Shown here: positions 54,812 to 62,961 of the stretch, piece after piece
Layout: every line of letters starts with the position of its first letter
How positions within the stretch are numbered: the stretch's first letter is position 1
NCBI GenBank assembly: GCA_000720995.1
Contig: JOEL01000025.1
Coordinates: 21,637-85,636, forward strand
Origin: Streptomyces celluloflavus
Lineage (GTDB): Bacteria; Actinomycetota; Actinomycetes; Streptomycetales; Streptomycetaceae
Length of the DNA stretch: 64,000 nt
Reading direction: 5' to 3'
Notes under the pieces: generated by a model
Told to the model about the DNA's origin: nothing
Database searches by the model: none
What the model saw: the letters and a program-made list of their open reading frames with translations, nothing else
Made by a program: the position numbers and the translations under genes

Positions 54812-54853
54812 GCGCCGCGCCTCATAACGGCGGCGCCGCGCCTCATAACGGCG
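54812..54853. repeat. 21-bp tandem duplication at the RHH gene 3' end
   Basis: GCGCCGCGCCTCATAACGGCG occurs at 54812-54832 and again at 54833-54853. The second copy carries the last codons and TGA stop (54843-54845) of the RHH-type gene; the first is a spare copy after the stop. Confidence 0.85.
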
Positions 54854-55031
54854 GCGCCGCGTAGAACCTCGCCGTCTCGTCGACCGACGTCTTGAAGCGT
54901 TCGTCGAAATCCTCGCGAATGAGCGTCCGGACCACATAGTCCTGGACGCTCATTCCGCGTTTTGCGGCATGCTGCCGAAGACGCTCCAGCAACTCCCCGT
55001 CGACGCGCAGACTGAGCACTACCGATCCCAT
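54843..55031 (-). CDS. Ribbon-helix-helix (CopG-like) small protein
   Basis: A 62-residue protein: VVLSLRVDGELLERLRQHAA and KRGMSVQDYVVRTLIREDF form a ribbon-helix-helix fold, as in antitoxins and small repressors. The ATG at 55031 is used because upstream residues are not conserved. It is divergent from the marR-type gene. No toxin partner lies beside it. Probably a DNA-binding protein of unknown target. Confidence 0.75.
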   Translation of the reverse strand: MGSVVLSLRVDGELLERLRQHAAKRGMSVQDYVVRTLIREDFDERFKTSVDETARFYAAPPL

Positions 55032-55145
55032 GGGGACACGGTCCCCGCGCGCCCCGGTCAGGTGTGTCGCTTTCTGCCGCGTCCTCACCCGTACGGATGA
55101 TCTCGGGGCCCCGCTCCGCACTTTCTTTAGAAAAGGTAATGAGTT

Positions 55146-55622
55146 ATGCTAACAAACATGCCGGAACTGTCCCGCCCCCAGCCTGACGGCCCCGAGGTGC
55201 CCCCCGACGACGCCGCCGCGGTGAACGCGCTGCGGTCCGCCGTGATGCGCCTGTCCCGCCGCCTCAAGCACCAGCGGGTCGACGAGTCGCTGAGCCCCAC
55301 CGAGATGTCGGTGCTCGGCACCCTCGCCCGGTGCGGCCACGCCACCCCCGGCGAACTGGCCCGCAAGGAGCATGTGCAGCCCCCGTCGATGACCCGCATC
55401 GTGGCGATGCTGGAGGCCAAGGGGCTGGTCCGGCTGGAGGCGCACGCCGACGACCGCCGGCAGAAGGTCGTCACCCAGACGGAACAGGCCGAGGCGATGC
55501 TCGAAGAGAGCCGCCGCAAGCGCAACGCCTGGCTCGCCGAGCTGGCCTCCGGGCTGGACGAGGACGAGTGGGCGAAGGTGCGGGCCGCCGCGCCCGTACT
55601 GGAGAAACTCGCACAGTTGTAA
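55146..55622 (+). CDS. MarR-family transcriptional regulator
   Basis: A 158-residue winged-helix regulator: LRSAVMRLSRRLKHQR (dimer helix), SPTEMSVLGTLARCGHATPGELARKEHVQPPSMTRIVAMLEAKGLV (HTH) and DDRRQKVVTQTEQAEAML (wing). The ATG at 55146 follows AAAGG by 9 bases; an ATG at 55158 is possible. GTTA-TGC-TAAC around the start could be its operator. It is followed 28 bp later by an MFS gene, so probably controls that exporter, as MarR/EmrR pairs do. Confidence 0.9.
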   Translation: MLTNMPELSRPQPDGPEVPPDDAAAVNALRSAVMRLSRRLKHQRVDESLSPTEMSVLGTLARCGHATPGELARKEHVQPPSMTRIVAMLEAKGLVRLEAHADDRRQKVVTQTEQAEAMLEESRRKRNAWLAELASGLDEDEWAKVRAAAPVLEKLAQL

Positions 55623-55650
55623 ACACCCAGGCCGAGGAGGCGAACCCACT

Positions 55651-57075
55651 TTGAGTACGGGATCCGGAGCACACTCCGCCCCCGCACCGAACTCCCGTCA
55701 CGACACGGTTTCCGACGACGCGACCGCGACCACCCAGGGCACCGCCCCAGGTGTCGCCGCAGGCCCCGCCGCCACACCGCGCAAGGGCACGTTCAGGTCG
55801 CTACGCATCCGCAACTACCGCCTCTTCGCCTCCGGCCAACTGGTGTCCAACACCGGCACCTGGATGCAGCGCATCGCCCAGGACTGGCTGGTGCTCAGCC
55901 TCACCGGCTCGTCCACCGCCGTCGGCATCACCACCGCCCTCCAGTTCCTGCCGATGCTGCTCTTCGGCCTCTACGGCGGTGTCATCGCCGACCGGTTCCC
56001 CAAGCGCACCCTGCTGCTGATGACCCAGTCCGCCATGGGACTGACCGGCCTGGCGCTCGCCGTGCTCACCCTCACCGGCCATGTGCAGGTCTGGCACGTC
56101 TACCTCGTGGCCTTCGTCCTGGGCCTGGTCACCGTCCTCGACAACCCGTCCCGGCAAGCCTTCGTCGTGGAGATGGTCGGCCCGGACGATCTGCGCAACG
56201 CCGTCAGCCTCAACTCCGCCAACTTCCAGTCCGCGCGCCTGATCGGGCCCGCCGTCGCCGGTGTGCTGATCGGCGCCTTCGGCAGCGGCTGGGCCTTCCT
56301 GCTCAACGGCCTCTCCTTCATCGCCCCCGTCGCGGGACTGCTGATGATGCGCACCGCCGAACTGCACAAGGTGGAGCGAGTACCGCGCAGCAAGGGCCAG
56401 TTGAGGGAGGGACTCCGGTACGTCGCGGGGCGTCCCGACCTGATCTGGACGATCGTGCTGGTCGGGTTCATCGGCACCTTCGGCTTCAACTTCCCGATCT
56501 GGCTCACCGCGTTCGTCCATCAGGTCTACCACGCGGGCCCCGGCACCTACGCGCTGTTCAACGGCCTGATGGCGGCCGGTTCACTGCTCGGCGCGCTGCT
56601 CGCGGCGCGGCGCGCGACCTCCCGGCTGCGGCTGCTGGTCGGCGCGGCGGTCATCTTCGGCGCACTGGAGATCGCGGCCGCGCTGGCGCCGTCCTTCTGG
56701 ATCTTCGCGGCGCTGCTCGCCCCGATCGGCATGCTCGGCCTGACGGTCAACGTCACCGCCAACTCCAGCGTCCAGCTGGCCACCGACCCCGCGATGCGCG
56801 GCCGGGTGATGAGCCTGTTCATGATGGTCTTCATGGGCGGTACGCCGCTGGGCGCGCCGCTGGTCGGCTGGGTCACCGACGCGGCCGGCGCCCGGGTCGG
56901 CTTCCTCGCCGGCGGGGTGATCTCCGCGGTGGCCGCGGCCGTCATCGGCCTGGTCCTCGCCCGCGCGGGCGGCCTGCGGCTGAAGATAGACCTGCGCCGC
57001 GGCCATCAGCATGTGGCGTTCGTGCCACGGGCGGCCGCACCGGCCACGGACCGGGAACTCGCGACGGTCGCCTGA
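55651..57075 (+). CDS. MFS transporter (EntS/MFS_3 type)
   Basis: A 474-residue exporter-like protein beginning at TTG with GGAGG 10 bases upstream. The first 45 residues are Ser/Ala/Thr-rich. The core shows RSLRIRNYRLFASGQLVSNTGTWMQRIAQDWLVL and GGVIADRFPKRTLLLMTQ, typical of the EntS/MFS_3 group. It is downstream of marR and probably co-transcribed with it. The substrate is unknown; drug or siderophore export is plausible. Confidence 0.9.
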   Translation: MSTGSGAHSAPAPNSRHDTVSDDATATTQGTAPGVAAGPAATPRKGTFRSLRIRNYRLFASGQLVSNTGTWMQRIAQDWLVLSLTGSSTAVGITTALQFLPMLLFGLYGGVIADRFPKRTLLLMTQSAMGLTGLALAVLTLTGHVQVWHVYLVAFVLGLVTVLDNPSRQAFVVEMVGPDDLRNAVSLNSANFQSARLIGPAVAGVLIGAFGSGWAFLLNGLSFIAPVAGLLMMRTAELHKVERVPRSKGQLREGLRYVAGRPDLIWTIVLVGFIGTFGFNFPIWLTAFVHQVYHAGPGTYALFNGLMAAGSLLGALLAARRATSRLRLLVGAAVIFGALEIAAALAPSFWIFAALLAPIGMLGLTVNVTANSSVQLATDPAMRGRVMSLFMMVFMGGTPLGAPLVGWVTDAAGARVGFLAGGVISAVAAAVIGLVLARAGGLRLKIDLRRGHQHVAFVPRAAAPATDRELATVA

Positions 57076-57090
57076 CGGACGCGGGCGGCG

Positions 57091-57134
57091 GCCGTCGGGC
57101 CGCGCGGCGGCACGCCGCCGCGCGGCCCGACGGC
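57091..57134 (+). terminator. 21-bp near-loopless palindrome before thpR
   Basis: Arms 57091-57111 and 57114-57134 are perfectly complementary over 21 bp with a 2-bp centre, so the RNA would form a stem of about 20 bp with a minimal loop. It starts 15 bp after the MFS stop and ends 13 bp before the thpR start. It is probably the terminator of the marR-MFS unit. Confidence 0.75.
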
Positions 57135-57147
57135 GAGACTGTGCGGT

Positions 57148-57714
57148 ATGAGACTCTTCGCCGCCGTCCTGCCGCCCGCGCCCGTCGCCGACGAACTGGC
57201 CGCCGAAATGGCGCGGTTGACGTCCCTGCCCGACGCGGGCCGGCTGCGCTGGACCGGCCGGGACGGGTGGCACTTCACGCTCGCCTTCTACGGCACCGTC
57301 ACCGACGCGGTACTGCCCGACCTGCACGAGCGGCTGGCCCGCGCCGCCCGGCGGCACCCCCCGCACGGGCTGCGGATCGCGGGCGGCGGCCGGTTCGCCG
57401 ACCGCGTGCTGTGGGCGGGCGCCGAGGGCGACCTGGCCGTCCTGCGGAAACTGGCGGACTCGGCGGCCGCGGCCGGCCGCCGGGCCGGTCTGACGATGGA
57501 CGAGCGCCGCGCCTGGGCCCCGCATCTCACCCTCGCCAGGAACCGCACCGGCGAACTGCGCCTCGCCCCGTTCGCGGCCGCCCTCGACGGTTTCGCGAGC
57601 GAGCCCTGGACGGTCCGGGAACTGGCGCTGGTACGCAGCCACCCGCCCGAGCCGGGCGTCGTGGGCGGGCAGCCGCGGTACGAGACGGTGGCGTCCTGGC
57701 CCCTGGGGCACTGA
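57148..57714 (+). CDS. thpR: RNA 2',3'-cyclic phosphodiesterase (LigT family)
   Basis: A 188-residue 2H phosphoesterase. The two H-x-T-x motifs are HFTL (H42, T44) and HLTL (H126, T128), the catalytic pair that opens 2',3'-cyclic phosphates. MRLFAAVLPP is the typical start and RLRWTGRDGWHFTLAF the classic ThpR segment. It acts on RNA ends in the cytoplasm, although the physiological substrate is unclear. The start has no clear ribosome site because a large hairpin lies just upstream. Confidence 0.93.
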   Translation: MRLFAAVLPPAPVADELAAEMARLTSLPDAGRLRWTGRDGWHFTLAFYGTVTDAVLPDLHERLARAARRHPPHGLRIAGGGRFADRVLWAGAEGDLAVLRKLADSAAAAGRRAGLTMDERRAWAPHLTLARNRTGELRLAPFAAALDGFASEPWTVRELALVRSHPPEPGVVGGQPRYETVASWPLGH

Positions 57715-57788
57715 CCGCGCGGGCGCCGCCGCCCGGCCCCGGACCGGGCCGCTGAAGTGTGCGGCCCCGGCCCGGTTACGCTCAGAGG

Positions 57789-57875
57789 GTGGACCCCAAA
57801 ACCCGTAACCGGATCATGTCCGGCCTGTTCATCGTGCTGCTCGTCGTCGTGATCGTGGCGGCGGCCGTGCGCTGA
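57789..57875 (+). CDS. Very small single-helix membrane protein
   Basis: A 28-residue frame starting at GTG: MDPKTRNRIMSG, then FIVLLVVVIVAAAVR as a full hydrophobic helix. Positive residues before the helix fit an N-in membrane protein. There is no ribosome site; TTACGCT about ten bases upstream could be a -10 box for a leaderless transcript. Short charged-head, one-helix proteins like this are common in actinobacteria. Confidence is limited by size. Confidence 0.5.
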   Translation: MDPKTRNRIMSGLFIVLLVVVIVAAAVR

Positions 57876-57966
57876 CCGCGCCCCGCCGACGACCGGCAGC
57901 GCCCGTCGGCGCCCCGCCCGGCCGTACGGGACGGGCCACCCGGAGACCGGCGAGCGCCCCGGCCGC

Positions 57967-57993
57967 CCGGCGGCCGGTGGGACCGGCCGCCGG
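57967..57993. terminator. Terminator hairpin between convergent genes
   Basis: CCGGCGGCCGGT and ACCGGCCGCCGG form a perfect 12-bp stem with a GGG loop, 13 bp from the aldo-keto reductase stop. Confidence 0.7.
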
Positions 57994-58005
57994 ACGCCCC
58001 GGCAC

Positions 58006-59004
58006 TCACCAGGCGAACGCCTCCGGCGTGGGACCAGGCCCCGGGAAGATCTCGTCCAGCGACCCGAGCAGCTCCGCCGGCAGCGTCAGCTCGACGGCGC
58101 GCAGCGCGGAGGCGAGCTGGTCGGCGGTGCGCGGGCCGACGATCGGTCCGGTCACCCCGGGCCGGGTCAGCAGCCAGGCCAGCGCCACCTCACCCGGCTC
58201 CAGACCGTGCTTGGCGACCAGGTCCTCATACGCCTGGATCTTGGTGCGGACCGCCGGGTCGGCCAGCGCGTCGGCGGAGCGCCCGCTGGTCGAACGCGTC
58301 CCGCCGCCCTCCCGCTCCTTGCGCAGGGCGCCGCCGAGCAGCCCGCCGTGCAGCGGCGACCAGGGGATGACGCCCAGGCCGTAGCCCTCGGCGGCCGGGA
58401 TGACCTCCATCTCGGCGCGCCGCTCGGCGAGGTTGTACAGGCACTGCTCGCTGACCAGACCGTAGGAACCGCGGCGCGCGGCGGTCTCGTTGGCACGGGC
58501 GATGTGCCAGCCGGCGTGGTTGGAGGAACCGGCGTAGAGGATCTTGCCCTGCTGGACGAGAACGTCCATGGCCTGCCAGATCTCGTCCCAGGGCGTGCTC
58601 CGGTCCACATGGTGGAACTGGTAGAGATCGATGTGGTCGGTGCCCAGGCGCTTGAGGCTGGCGTCGACGGCCCGCCGGATGTTCAGCGCGGAGAGCTTGT
58701 CGTCGTTGGGCCAGACGTGGTCGGCGTCGGCCGACATGTTGCCGTAGACCTTGGTGGCCAGCACGGTCCTGTCCCGCCGGCCGCCGCCCTTGGCGAACCA
58801 CGAGCCGACGATCTCCTCGGTGCGGCCCTTGTTCTCACCCCAGCCGTAGACATTCGCGGTATCGAAGAAATTGACGCCCGCGTCGAGCGCGGCGTCCATG
58901 ATGGTGTGGCTGTCGGCCTCGTTCGTCTGAGGCCCGAAGTTCATCGTCCCGAGGACGAGTCGGCTGACCTTGAGTCCGGTGCGTCCGAGCTGCGTGTACT
59001 CCAT
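58006..59004 (-). CDS. Aldo/keto reductase
   Basis: A 332-residue NADPH-dependent oxidoreductase of the AKR superfamily. Catalytic-tetrad residues are D48 and Y53 (FFDTANVYGWG), Lys in VLATKVYG and His in LYQFHHVD. The cofactor-site segment is GPIVGPRTADQLASAL near the end. The N-terminal MEYTQLGRTGLKVSRLVLGTM is classic. Probably acts on aldehydes or sugar-derived carbonyls in the cytoplasm. It is monocistronic between convergent and divergent spacers. Confidence 0.93.
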   Translation of the reverse strand: MEYTQLGRTGLKVSRLVLGTMNFGPQTNEADSHTIMDAALDAGVNFFDTANVYGWGENKGRTEEIVGSWFAKGGGRRDRTVLATKVYGNMSADADHVWPNDDKLSALNIRRAVDASLKRLGTDHIDLYQFHHVDRSTPWDEIWQAMDVLVQQGKILYAGSSNHAGWHIARANETAARRGSYGLVSEQCLYNLAERRAEMEVIPAAEGYGLGVIPWSPLHGGLLGGALRKEREGGGTRSTSGRSADALADPAVRTKIQAYEDLVAKHGLEPGEVALAWLLTRPGVTGPIVGPRTADQLASALRAVELTLPAELLGSLDEIFPGPGPTPEAFAW

Positions 59005-59136
59005 AGCCGCCCAGCCAACGCCTTGGAGTGCGCTCGAATCAAGGGTGGGGCGGGGGTGGGGTGTCGCGGGGTGGGGGTTTGGCGTCAGGGGGCGGGGTGG
59101 CGACGGGGGAGGGCTGGGGTGTGCGGGCGGTCGGGC

Positions 59137-59222
59137 GTTCAGCTGCTCTGCGGTGCGGTCGCTCAGTGGTTCAGCCGTACTGCGGTGCGGTCACCCTGCC
59201 GTTCAGCCGTACTGCGGTGCGG
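59137..59222. repeat. 32-bp period direct repeat, three copies
   Basis: GTTCAGCCGTACTGCGGTGCGG or close variants start at 59137, 59169 and 59201, exactly 32 bp apart, with differing 10-bp spacers. GTTCAGCCG recurs at 59264. The array is in the gap between two leftward genes. Confidence 0.7.
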
Positions 59223-59265
59223 AGGCGGGGGCCGGTCGGCTGTTGCCGCTTTGCGTTGAGGCCGT

Positions 59266-60000
59266 TCAGCCGACGGAGACTTCGTCCCGCGCTCGGGTCC
59301 GGTTCCGGGGCCGCGTCCGCGTCCGTGCGTACGGCGCCCCCACTCCCCACCCCCGATGCATCGCCTCGGCGAAGGCGCCCGCCAGCAGATGCTCGCCCGC
59401 GGGCGAGGGATGCGTCCCGTCGTACGTGGCGTGATCGATGTCCCACCCCTCGGGCGCGGCGGCCAGCAGCAGCGGCGATTCCGGGGTGGAGAGGTCCGCG
59501 ACGGCCTCCGCCAGCAGCCCGTTGAAGCGCTCGCACTCGGCGCCGAACGGAGCGTCCGTCACGGCCCGCACATTCGGTATCACCGGCATCAGCACGGCCC
59601 GCACGCGCGGCGCGGCCGCCCGCGCCTCCGCCACGAACCGCCGCACGTTCTCGGCGGTCTGCCCGGCGTTCGTATAGAAACCGAGGTCGATCAACCCGAG
59701 CGAAACCAGCAGCGTGTCGGCCGCATGGCCCCGTACGGCATCCCCGATCAGCGGCGCCATGTGCAGCCACCCCTCACCCCACCCGGCAAGGTGCCGACGA
59801 GCGGCCTCGGGAAACCCGGGATCGCCGTACTCGTACGAGGTGGGGCTGTCCTGGAGGGTGTCATGCAGCGCACTACGCGGCCCGACGATCCGATACGGAC
59901 CCTCATAGGCCGCGTTCAGGTGCTGCCACATGCGATAGCGCCACGTGAAGTCGCCGGTGCGCCCAACGGTCATCGAGTCACCGACGAACATGATCCTCAT
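59266..60000 (-). CDS. SGNH/GDSL-family hydrolase
   Basis: A 244-residue esterase-like protein. The nucleophile block is MRIMFVGDSMTVG (Ser9), block III is LLVSLGLIDLGF and the Asp/His pair is in YDGTHPSPAGEHLLA. This matches SGNH hydrolases, which act on acyl or acetyl esters. No signal peptide is visible. The ATG at 60000 has GGAGA about 10 bases upstream and starts at the conserved strand. The C-terminal 25 residues are Arg/Thr-rich and not conserved-looking. The substrate is unknown. Confidence 0.87.
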   Translation of the reverse strand: MRIMFVGDSMTVGRTGDFTWRYRMWQHLNAAYEGPYRIVGPRSALHDTLQDSPTSYEYGDPGFPEAARRHLAGWGEGWLHMAPLIGDAVRGHAADTLLVSLGLIDLGFYTNAGQTAENVRRFVAEARAAAPRVRAVLMPVIPNVRAVTDAPFGAECERFNGLLAEAVADLSTPESPLLLAAAPEGWDIDHATYDGTHPSPAGEHLLAGAFAEAMHRGWGVGAPYARTRTRPRNRTRARDEVSVG

Positions 60001-60211
60001 CCGGCCATGATCTCCGACCGGCCCTATTTGCTGGTACGTGACGCTGGACACGCGGGGGGAGGGAAGGAACGCCGACGGCCGCAGCCCCGTGGTGGAAATG
60101 CGGAGTGCGCAGAATTCTGCACTGGTTGACCGGTCGGCGGGATTGCGGCTCATCACCATCTGTGGGGCCCTGGTAGAACCGGGCAGTGAATTGCTCCACC
60201 AGGGCCCTGGA

Positions 60212-61012
60212 TCAGATGGTCACCCTCCGGTGGTCCGTCCACGCCTGGGCAGCCGTGGCCATGGCCCTGAGCCAGGATGCGTCAGGCGTGCGGTCCGCGA
60301 AGGCGCGGTGCATCCGGAGGGTGGCGGCGGCGAACGCGTCCACGGCTTTGGGGTCCGCTTCCTTCCAGGCGGTGCAGCCGGCCGCCCAGGATTCGGCGGA
60401 CTCAGCCGTGTGGCCCGCCGAGATGAGCTGCACCACCAAGCAGGCCGGGTCGATGAACGCCGCTCCGCGGGTGGGCCACGACCAGTCAACGGCCCAGGTG
60501 CGTTCTTCACCGATCAGAAGGTTGCTCGGGTTGATGTCGGTGTGGAGCAGGGCGTCACCCCGCAGGATTTCCGCCTCTGCCTCATTGGCACAGAAGCGGT
60601 CCCACCGGCCTTCCCGCCAGTTCTGTGCGACGTTGGGCAGGTCCAAGTCCCTGATGCGGTTGAGGATGCCGACGATTGCGGGGAGGTCGGGTGAATCCGG
60701 CGCGAAGTCTGACGACCGTCCTTCGACAGCTTCGAAGCCGAGCGCGATCCATCCGTCATCTTCCGCGTGCCACCGCAGAGCCGGAGAAATGGGGCACACG
60801 AAGGGGTTGATCAGCGCTTCCCGGAAGATGGAGTCGCGCCGGCCCCCGGGCCGGTTGCGTACGGCCTTGACGAAGAACCGTCCCTTCTCGCACGTGATCA
60901 GAGCCGTGACATCCGAGCTGAACCCGCGCGAGGTGGGCCGGAAGGCCGCCAGGTCTCCCGTGTGCGGGCGGAGCAAGGTCCAGAACTCCGGCCCGGGGGC
61001 GTTACGACTCAT
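60212..61012 (-). CDS. Aminoglycoside-phosphotransferase-like kinase
   Basis: A 266-residue protein of the APH/ChoK kinase fold. The catalytic loop is LLHTDINPSNLLI and the metal-binding segment is WAVDWSWPTRG (normally DWE). The N-terminal part has RGFSSDVTALITCEKGRFFVKAV with the ATP-binding Lys. It lies 10 bp after the radical-SAM gene in the same direction, so is in that operon. It may phosphorylate the product of the radical-SAM step or a small molecule; drug resistance cannot be assumed. Confidence 0.85.
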   Translation of the reverse strand: MSRNAPGPEFWTLLRPHTGDLAAFRPTSRGFSSDVTALITCEKGRFFVKAVRNRPGGRRDSIFREALINPFVCPISPALRWHAEDDGWIALGFEAVEGRSSDFAPDSPDLPAIVGILNRIRDLDLPNVAQNWREGRWDRFCANEAEAEILRGDALLHTDINPSNLLIGEERTWAVDWSWPTRGAAFIDPACLVVQLISAGHTAESAESWAAGCTAWKEADPKAVDAFAAATLRMHRAFADRTPDASWLRAMATAAQAWTDHRRVTI

Positions 61013-61022
61013 AAGCCCTTCT

Positions 61023-62069
61023 TCAGGTCCTCGGGGTGCACTCACTGCCGGGGAATCCCGGGCTGCACTCGTCGTCGTTGCCGCCCTCGTCATCGCCCTC
61101 TTCATCGCCACCCATGGTTGCGGCCCGGATAGCTGCGTTGGCTTCGGTCATGGGGCTGCCGCTGAGGATATCGGCGAGTGGGGAGTCCAGAACGTTGCCG
61201 GCGCTGAGGCCCATTGAGCCGGAGAACACACACGGGGAGACCTCGCCGGTGGGACTGATGGCAGCCCTTCCGGTGCCGCACCGGCCGCAGAGGTTCGACA
61301 GGTCCGGAGCCTCATTCCGCGCCGCACGTCCGAAGGGGCGTACGTGGTCCACGCGGACCTCGGTTACCCCCAGGGCTTCAAGATCCCGCTGTGTGTCGCT
61401 GACGTGTTGACCCTCGCCAGCCCCGATGAGCCCGACGCGCACGGGAATGGCGAGCTGGACGGCCTTCTCGATGTTGGCTCGGGTCCGGTGGTGGCTCCGG
61501 CGTCCGGTCCTGGCGTCGTGTTCCTCGGCTTGGTCCGAGTAGTAGGAGGTAGCGAGGGAGAGTCCCTTGCGCCGGAACACCTCCCAGCACTCGTTCGAGA
61601 CGTGCACCAGGTTGCTGTAGACCTCGACGTGCAGACCGATGTTCAGCGAGTGGTCCACCAGCTCCGCGAAGTCCGGATGCAGGGTCGGTTCACCGCCGAT
61701 GAACTGGATGTCGCGCACTCCATGTGCGGCGGCCTGGTCCAGGACGCTGATCCAATCCTCGCGGCTCATGGTCCCGTGGGTACCGTCCGATCCCGACGCG
61801 TTGTAGCAGTGTGCGCAGTTGAGCTGACACTTGCGCGTGAGGTCCAGCCACAGCAGCCGGGGGGCGGATGCTTCGGTGGTCGTTGTCACTGTGATCCCTT
61901 CAGCGGATCGTGCACTGACTCGCTGACCGTGCTGTGTGACCCGCCCCGGCCGGCGCTGTCCGGTCGTGGCCAGGGCGGGAGTTACGGGGCCCGGAGGTGG
62001 CTCCATCCAGACTGGGTATTCGCCGTCGGGCAAGGCTGTCTCCAGCTGCGCCAGGCGTGTGCGGTTCAC
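61023..62069 (-). CDS. Radical SAM/SPASM-like enzyme with Cys-rich C-terminal tail
   Basis: A radical-SAM enzyme with the cluster motif C-x3-C-x2-C (LTRKCQLNCAHCYNASG, C81, C85, C88 in the long form) and IGGEPTLHPDF. A C-terminal SPASM-like region, LCGRCGTGRAAISPTGEVSPC, may bind extra Fe-S. The last 30 residues are acidic and end DDECSPGFPGSECTPRT. Radical-SAM/SPASM proteins often modify ribosomal peptides. The GTG at 62069 overlaps the upstream stop (GTGA) and has GAGG 7 bases away; a GTG at 61889, 7 bases after GAAGG, may instead be the real start, as the first 60 residues are not radical-SAM-like. Confidence 0.85.
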   Translation of the reverse strand: MNRTRLAQLETALPDGEYPVWMEPPPGPVTPALATTGQRRPGRVTQHGQRVSARSAEGITVTTTTEASAPRLLWLDLTRKCQLNCAHCYNASGSDGTHGTMSREDWISVLDQAAAHGVRDIQFIGGEPTLHPDFAELVDHSLNIGLHVEVYSNLVHVSNECWEVFRRKGLSLATSYYSDQAEEHDARTGRRSHHRTRANIEKAVQLAIPVRVGLIGAGEGQHVSDTQRDLEALGVTEVRVDHVRPFGRAARNEAPDLSNLCGRCGTGRAAISPTGEVSPCVFSGSMGLSAGNVLDSPLADILSGSPMTEANAAIRAATMGGDEEGDDEGGNDDECSPGFPGSECTPRT

Positions 62070-62347
62070 TTTGCGGCCTCGATCGCGTCGGGGTCCGTCG
62101 TCCATTCCAGGCCGCCGGTCTCGGGCGCGAGCCATGCCACGGGGGGTGTGTCGGGGATCCCGATGTTGAGGCTGGGGGTGTTGGCCTTTGCGTCGGGTGC
62201 GATGGCGCGGAGGATGCCGATGCGGTCGGGGAAGATCCCGTGGAGGCGTCAGCCGTGGTGGCTGCCGGAGATGCCGACGGCGAGTACGAAGGCAAAGGCG
62301 GCGAGGCACGTGATGCACGTGACGATGCGATGCTGCACCGGCGTCAC
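62066..62347 (-). pseudogene. Small membrane protein gene interrupted by an in-frame TGA
   Basis: A GTG at 62347 overlaps the upstream stop (GTGA) and opens a frame with TPVQHRIVTCITCLAAFAFVLAVG, one membrane helix, ending at TGA 62249-62251 after 32 residues. The same frame then continues with no start codon but clear coding bias (LHGIFPDRIGILRAIAPDA, VAWLAPETGGLEWTTDPDAI) to a TGA at 62066 that overlaps the next start. Coupling at both outer ends suggests one 93-codon gene in which a TGG (Trp) became TGA. The 32-residue piece could still be made. Confidence 0.65.
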
Positions 62348-62763
62348 GGATGGCCTTCCGTAGGCTCGCCAACGCCAGTCTTCTGAACGGCGGTGAGACT
62401 CCGGACTTCTTGGTGGGTTGCAGGTCGGCACCATTTCGCGAGTGCATCCCAGGCGTCTCCAACAGAACGTCCGAGGACGAGGCATTCGCCGTGGATCGCC
62501 AGAACTTTCCCGACCTTGATATGGAGCGTGTCAACCACGGCCGACCCAATAGGGAAAGGCTCGCGCTGCGCCTGGATGATGCGAGCAAGCTCCCTGGCAG
62601 TGGCGTTGTCGGCCCTGCCGAGATGCATGAGGTGCTGCTCTCCAGGCTCTCCGTAGTCCACGTGCAGCTCCGGGAGATCAATGCCGGCGGATGGTGCGGC
62701 CGTCCGTAACTTCTGAATCAGCGCCTCGAATGTCTGCTCAGTAGCCCTCGTCTGGGTGGGCAT
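62344..62763 (-). CDS. Hypothetical protein, first gene of the radical-SAM operon
   Basis: A 139-residue soluble protein: TEQTFEALIQKLRTAAPSAGI, then DLPELHVDYGEPGEQHLMHLGRADNATARELARII, and IKVGKVLAIHGECLVLGRSVGDAWDALAKWC. No membrane helix or named domain. The ATG at 62763 has GGGAG about 10 bases upstream; a GTG at 62769 is possible. Its stop overlaps the small membrane gene. It shares the promoter region with the divergent XRE regulator. Function unknown. Confidence 0.75.
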   Translation of the reverse strand: MPTQTRATEQTFEALIQKLRTAAPSAGIDLPELHVDYGEPGEQHLMHLGRADNATARELARIIQAQREPFPIGSAVVDTLHIKVGKVLAIHGECLVLGRSVGDAWDALAKWCRPATHQEVRSLTAVQKTGVGEPTEGHP

Positions 62764-62882
62764 GACCACTCATCTCCCAATCCGCGGGGGCGGTCTTGTG
62801 ACACTCTCCCGCCGCTGTTGTTGCTGTGGGTAGTTAGTCAACGACGCTGTGGAGATCTCGGGTAGCCCTGAACTTGCACAGA

Positions 62883-62894
62883 AGTTGCACAACT
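62883..62894. promoter_or_regulatory. Palindrome in divergent promoter of the radical-SAM locus
   Basis: AGTTG-CA-CAACT is a perfect 5-bp inverted repeat, and TTGCACA occurs twice in tandem around it. It lies in the 198-bp region between the operon and the XRE regulator, a plausible operator for that regulator. Confidence 0.4.
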
Positions 62895-62961
62895 GCAGCG
62901 TCGGGTAGTTGCGTTGATGAGACGATCAGAGGCGAACACCTCACGCAGGGAAGGCGTGATC

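Noticed and set aside
54843-55031. Toxin-antitoxin pair with the RHH protein
   Set aside because: The neighbours are a purine permease and a marR-type gene; no toxin frame lies beside it.
59137-59222. CRISPR array
   Set aside because: Only three short repeats, 10-bp spacers and no cas genes.
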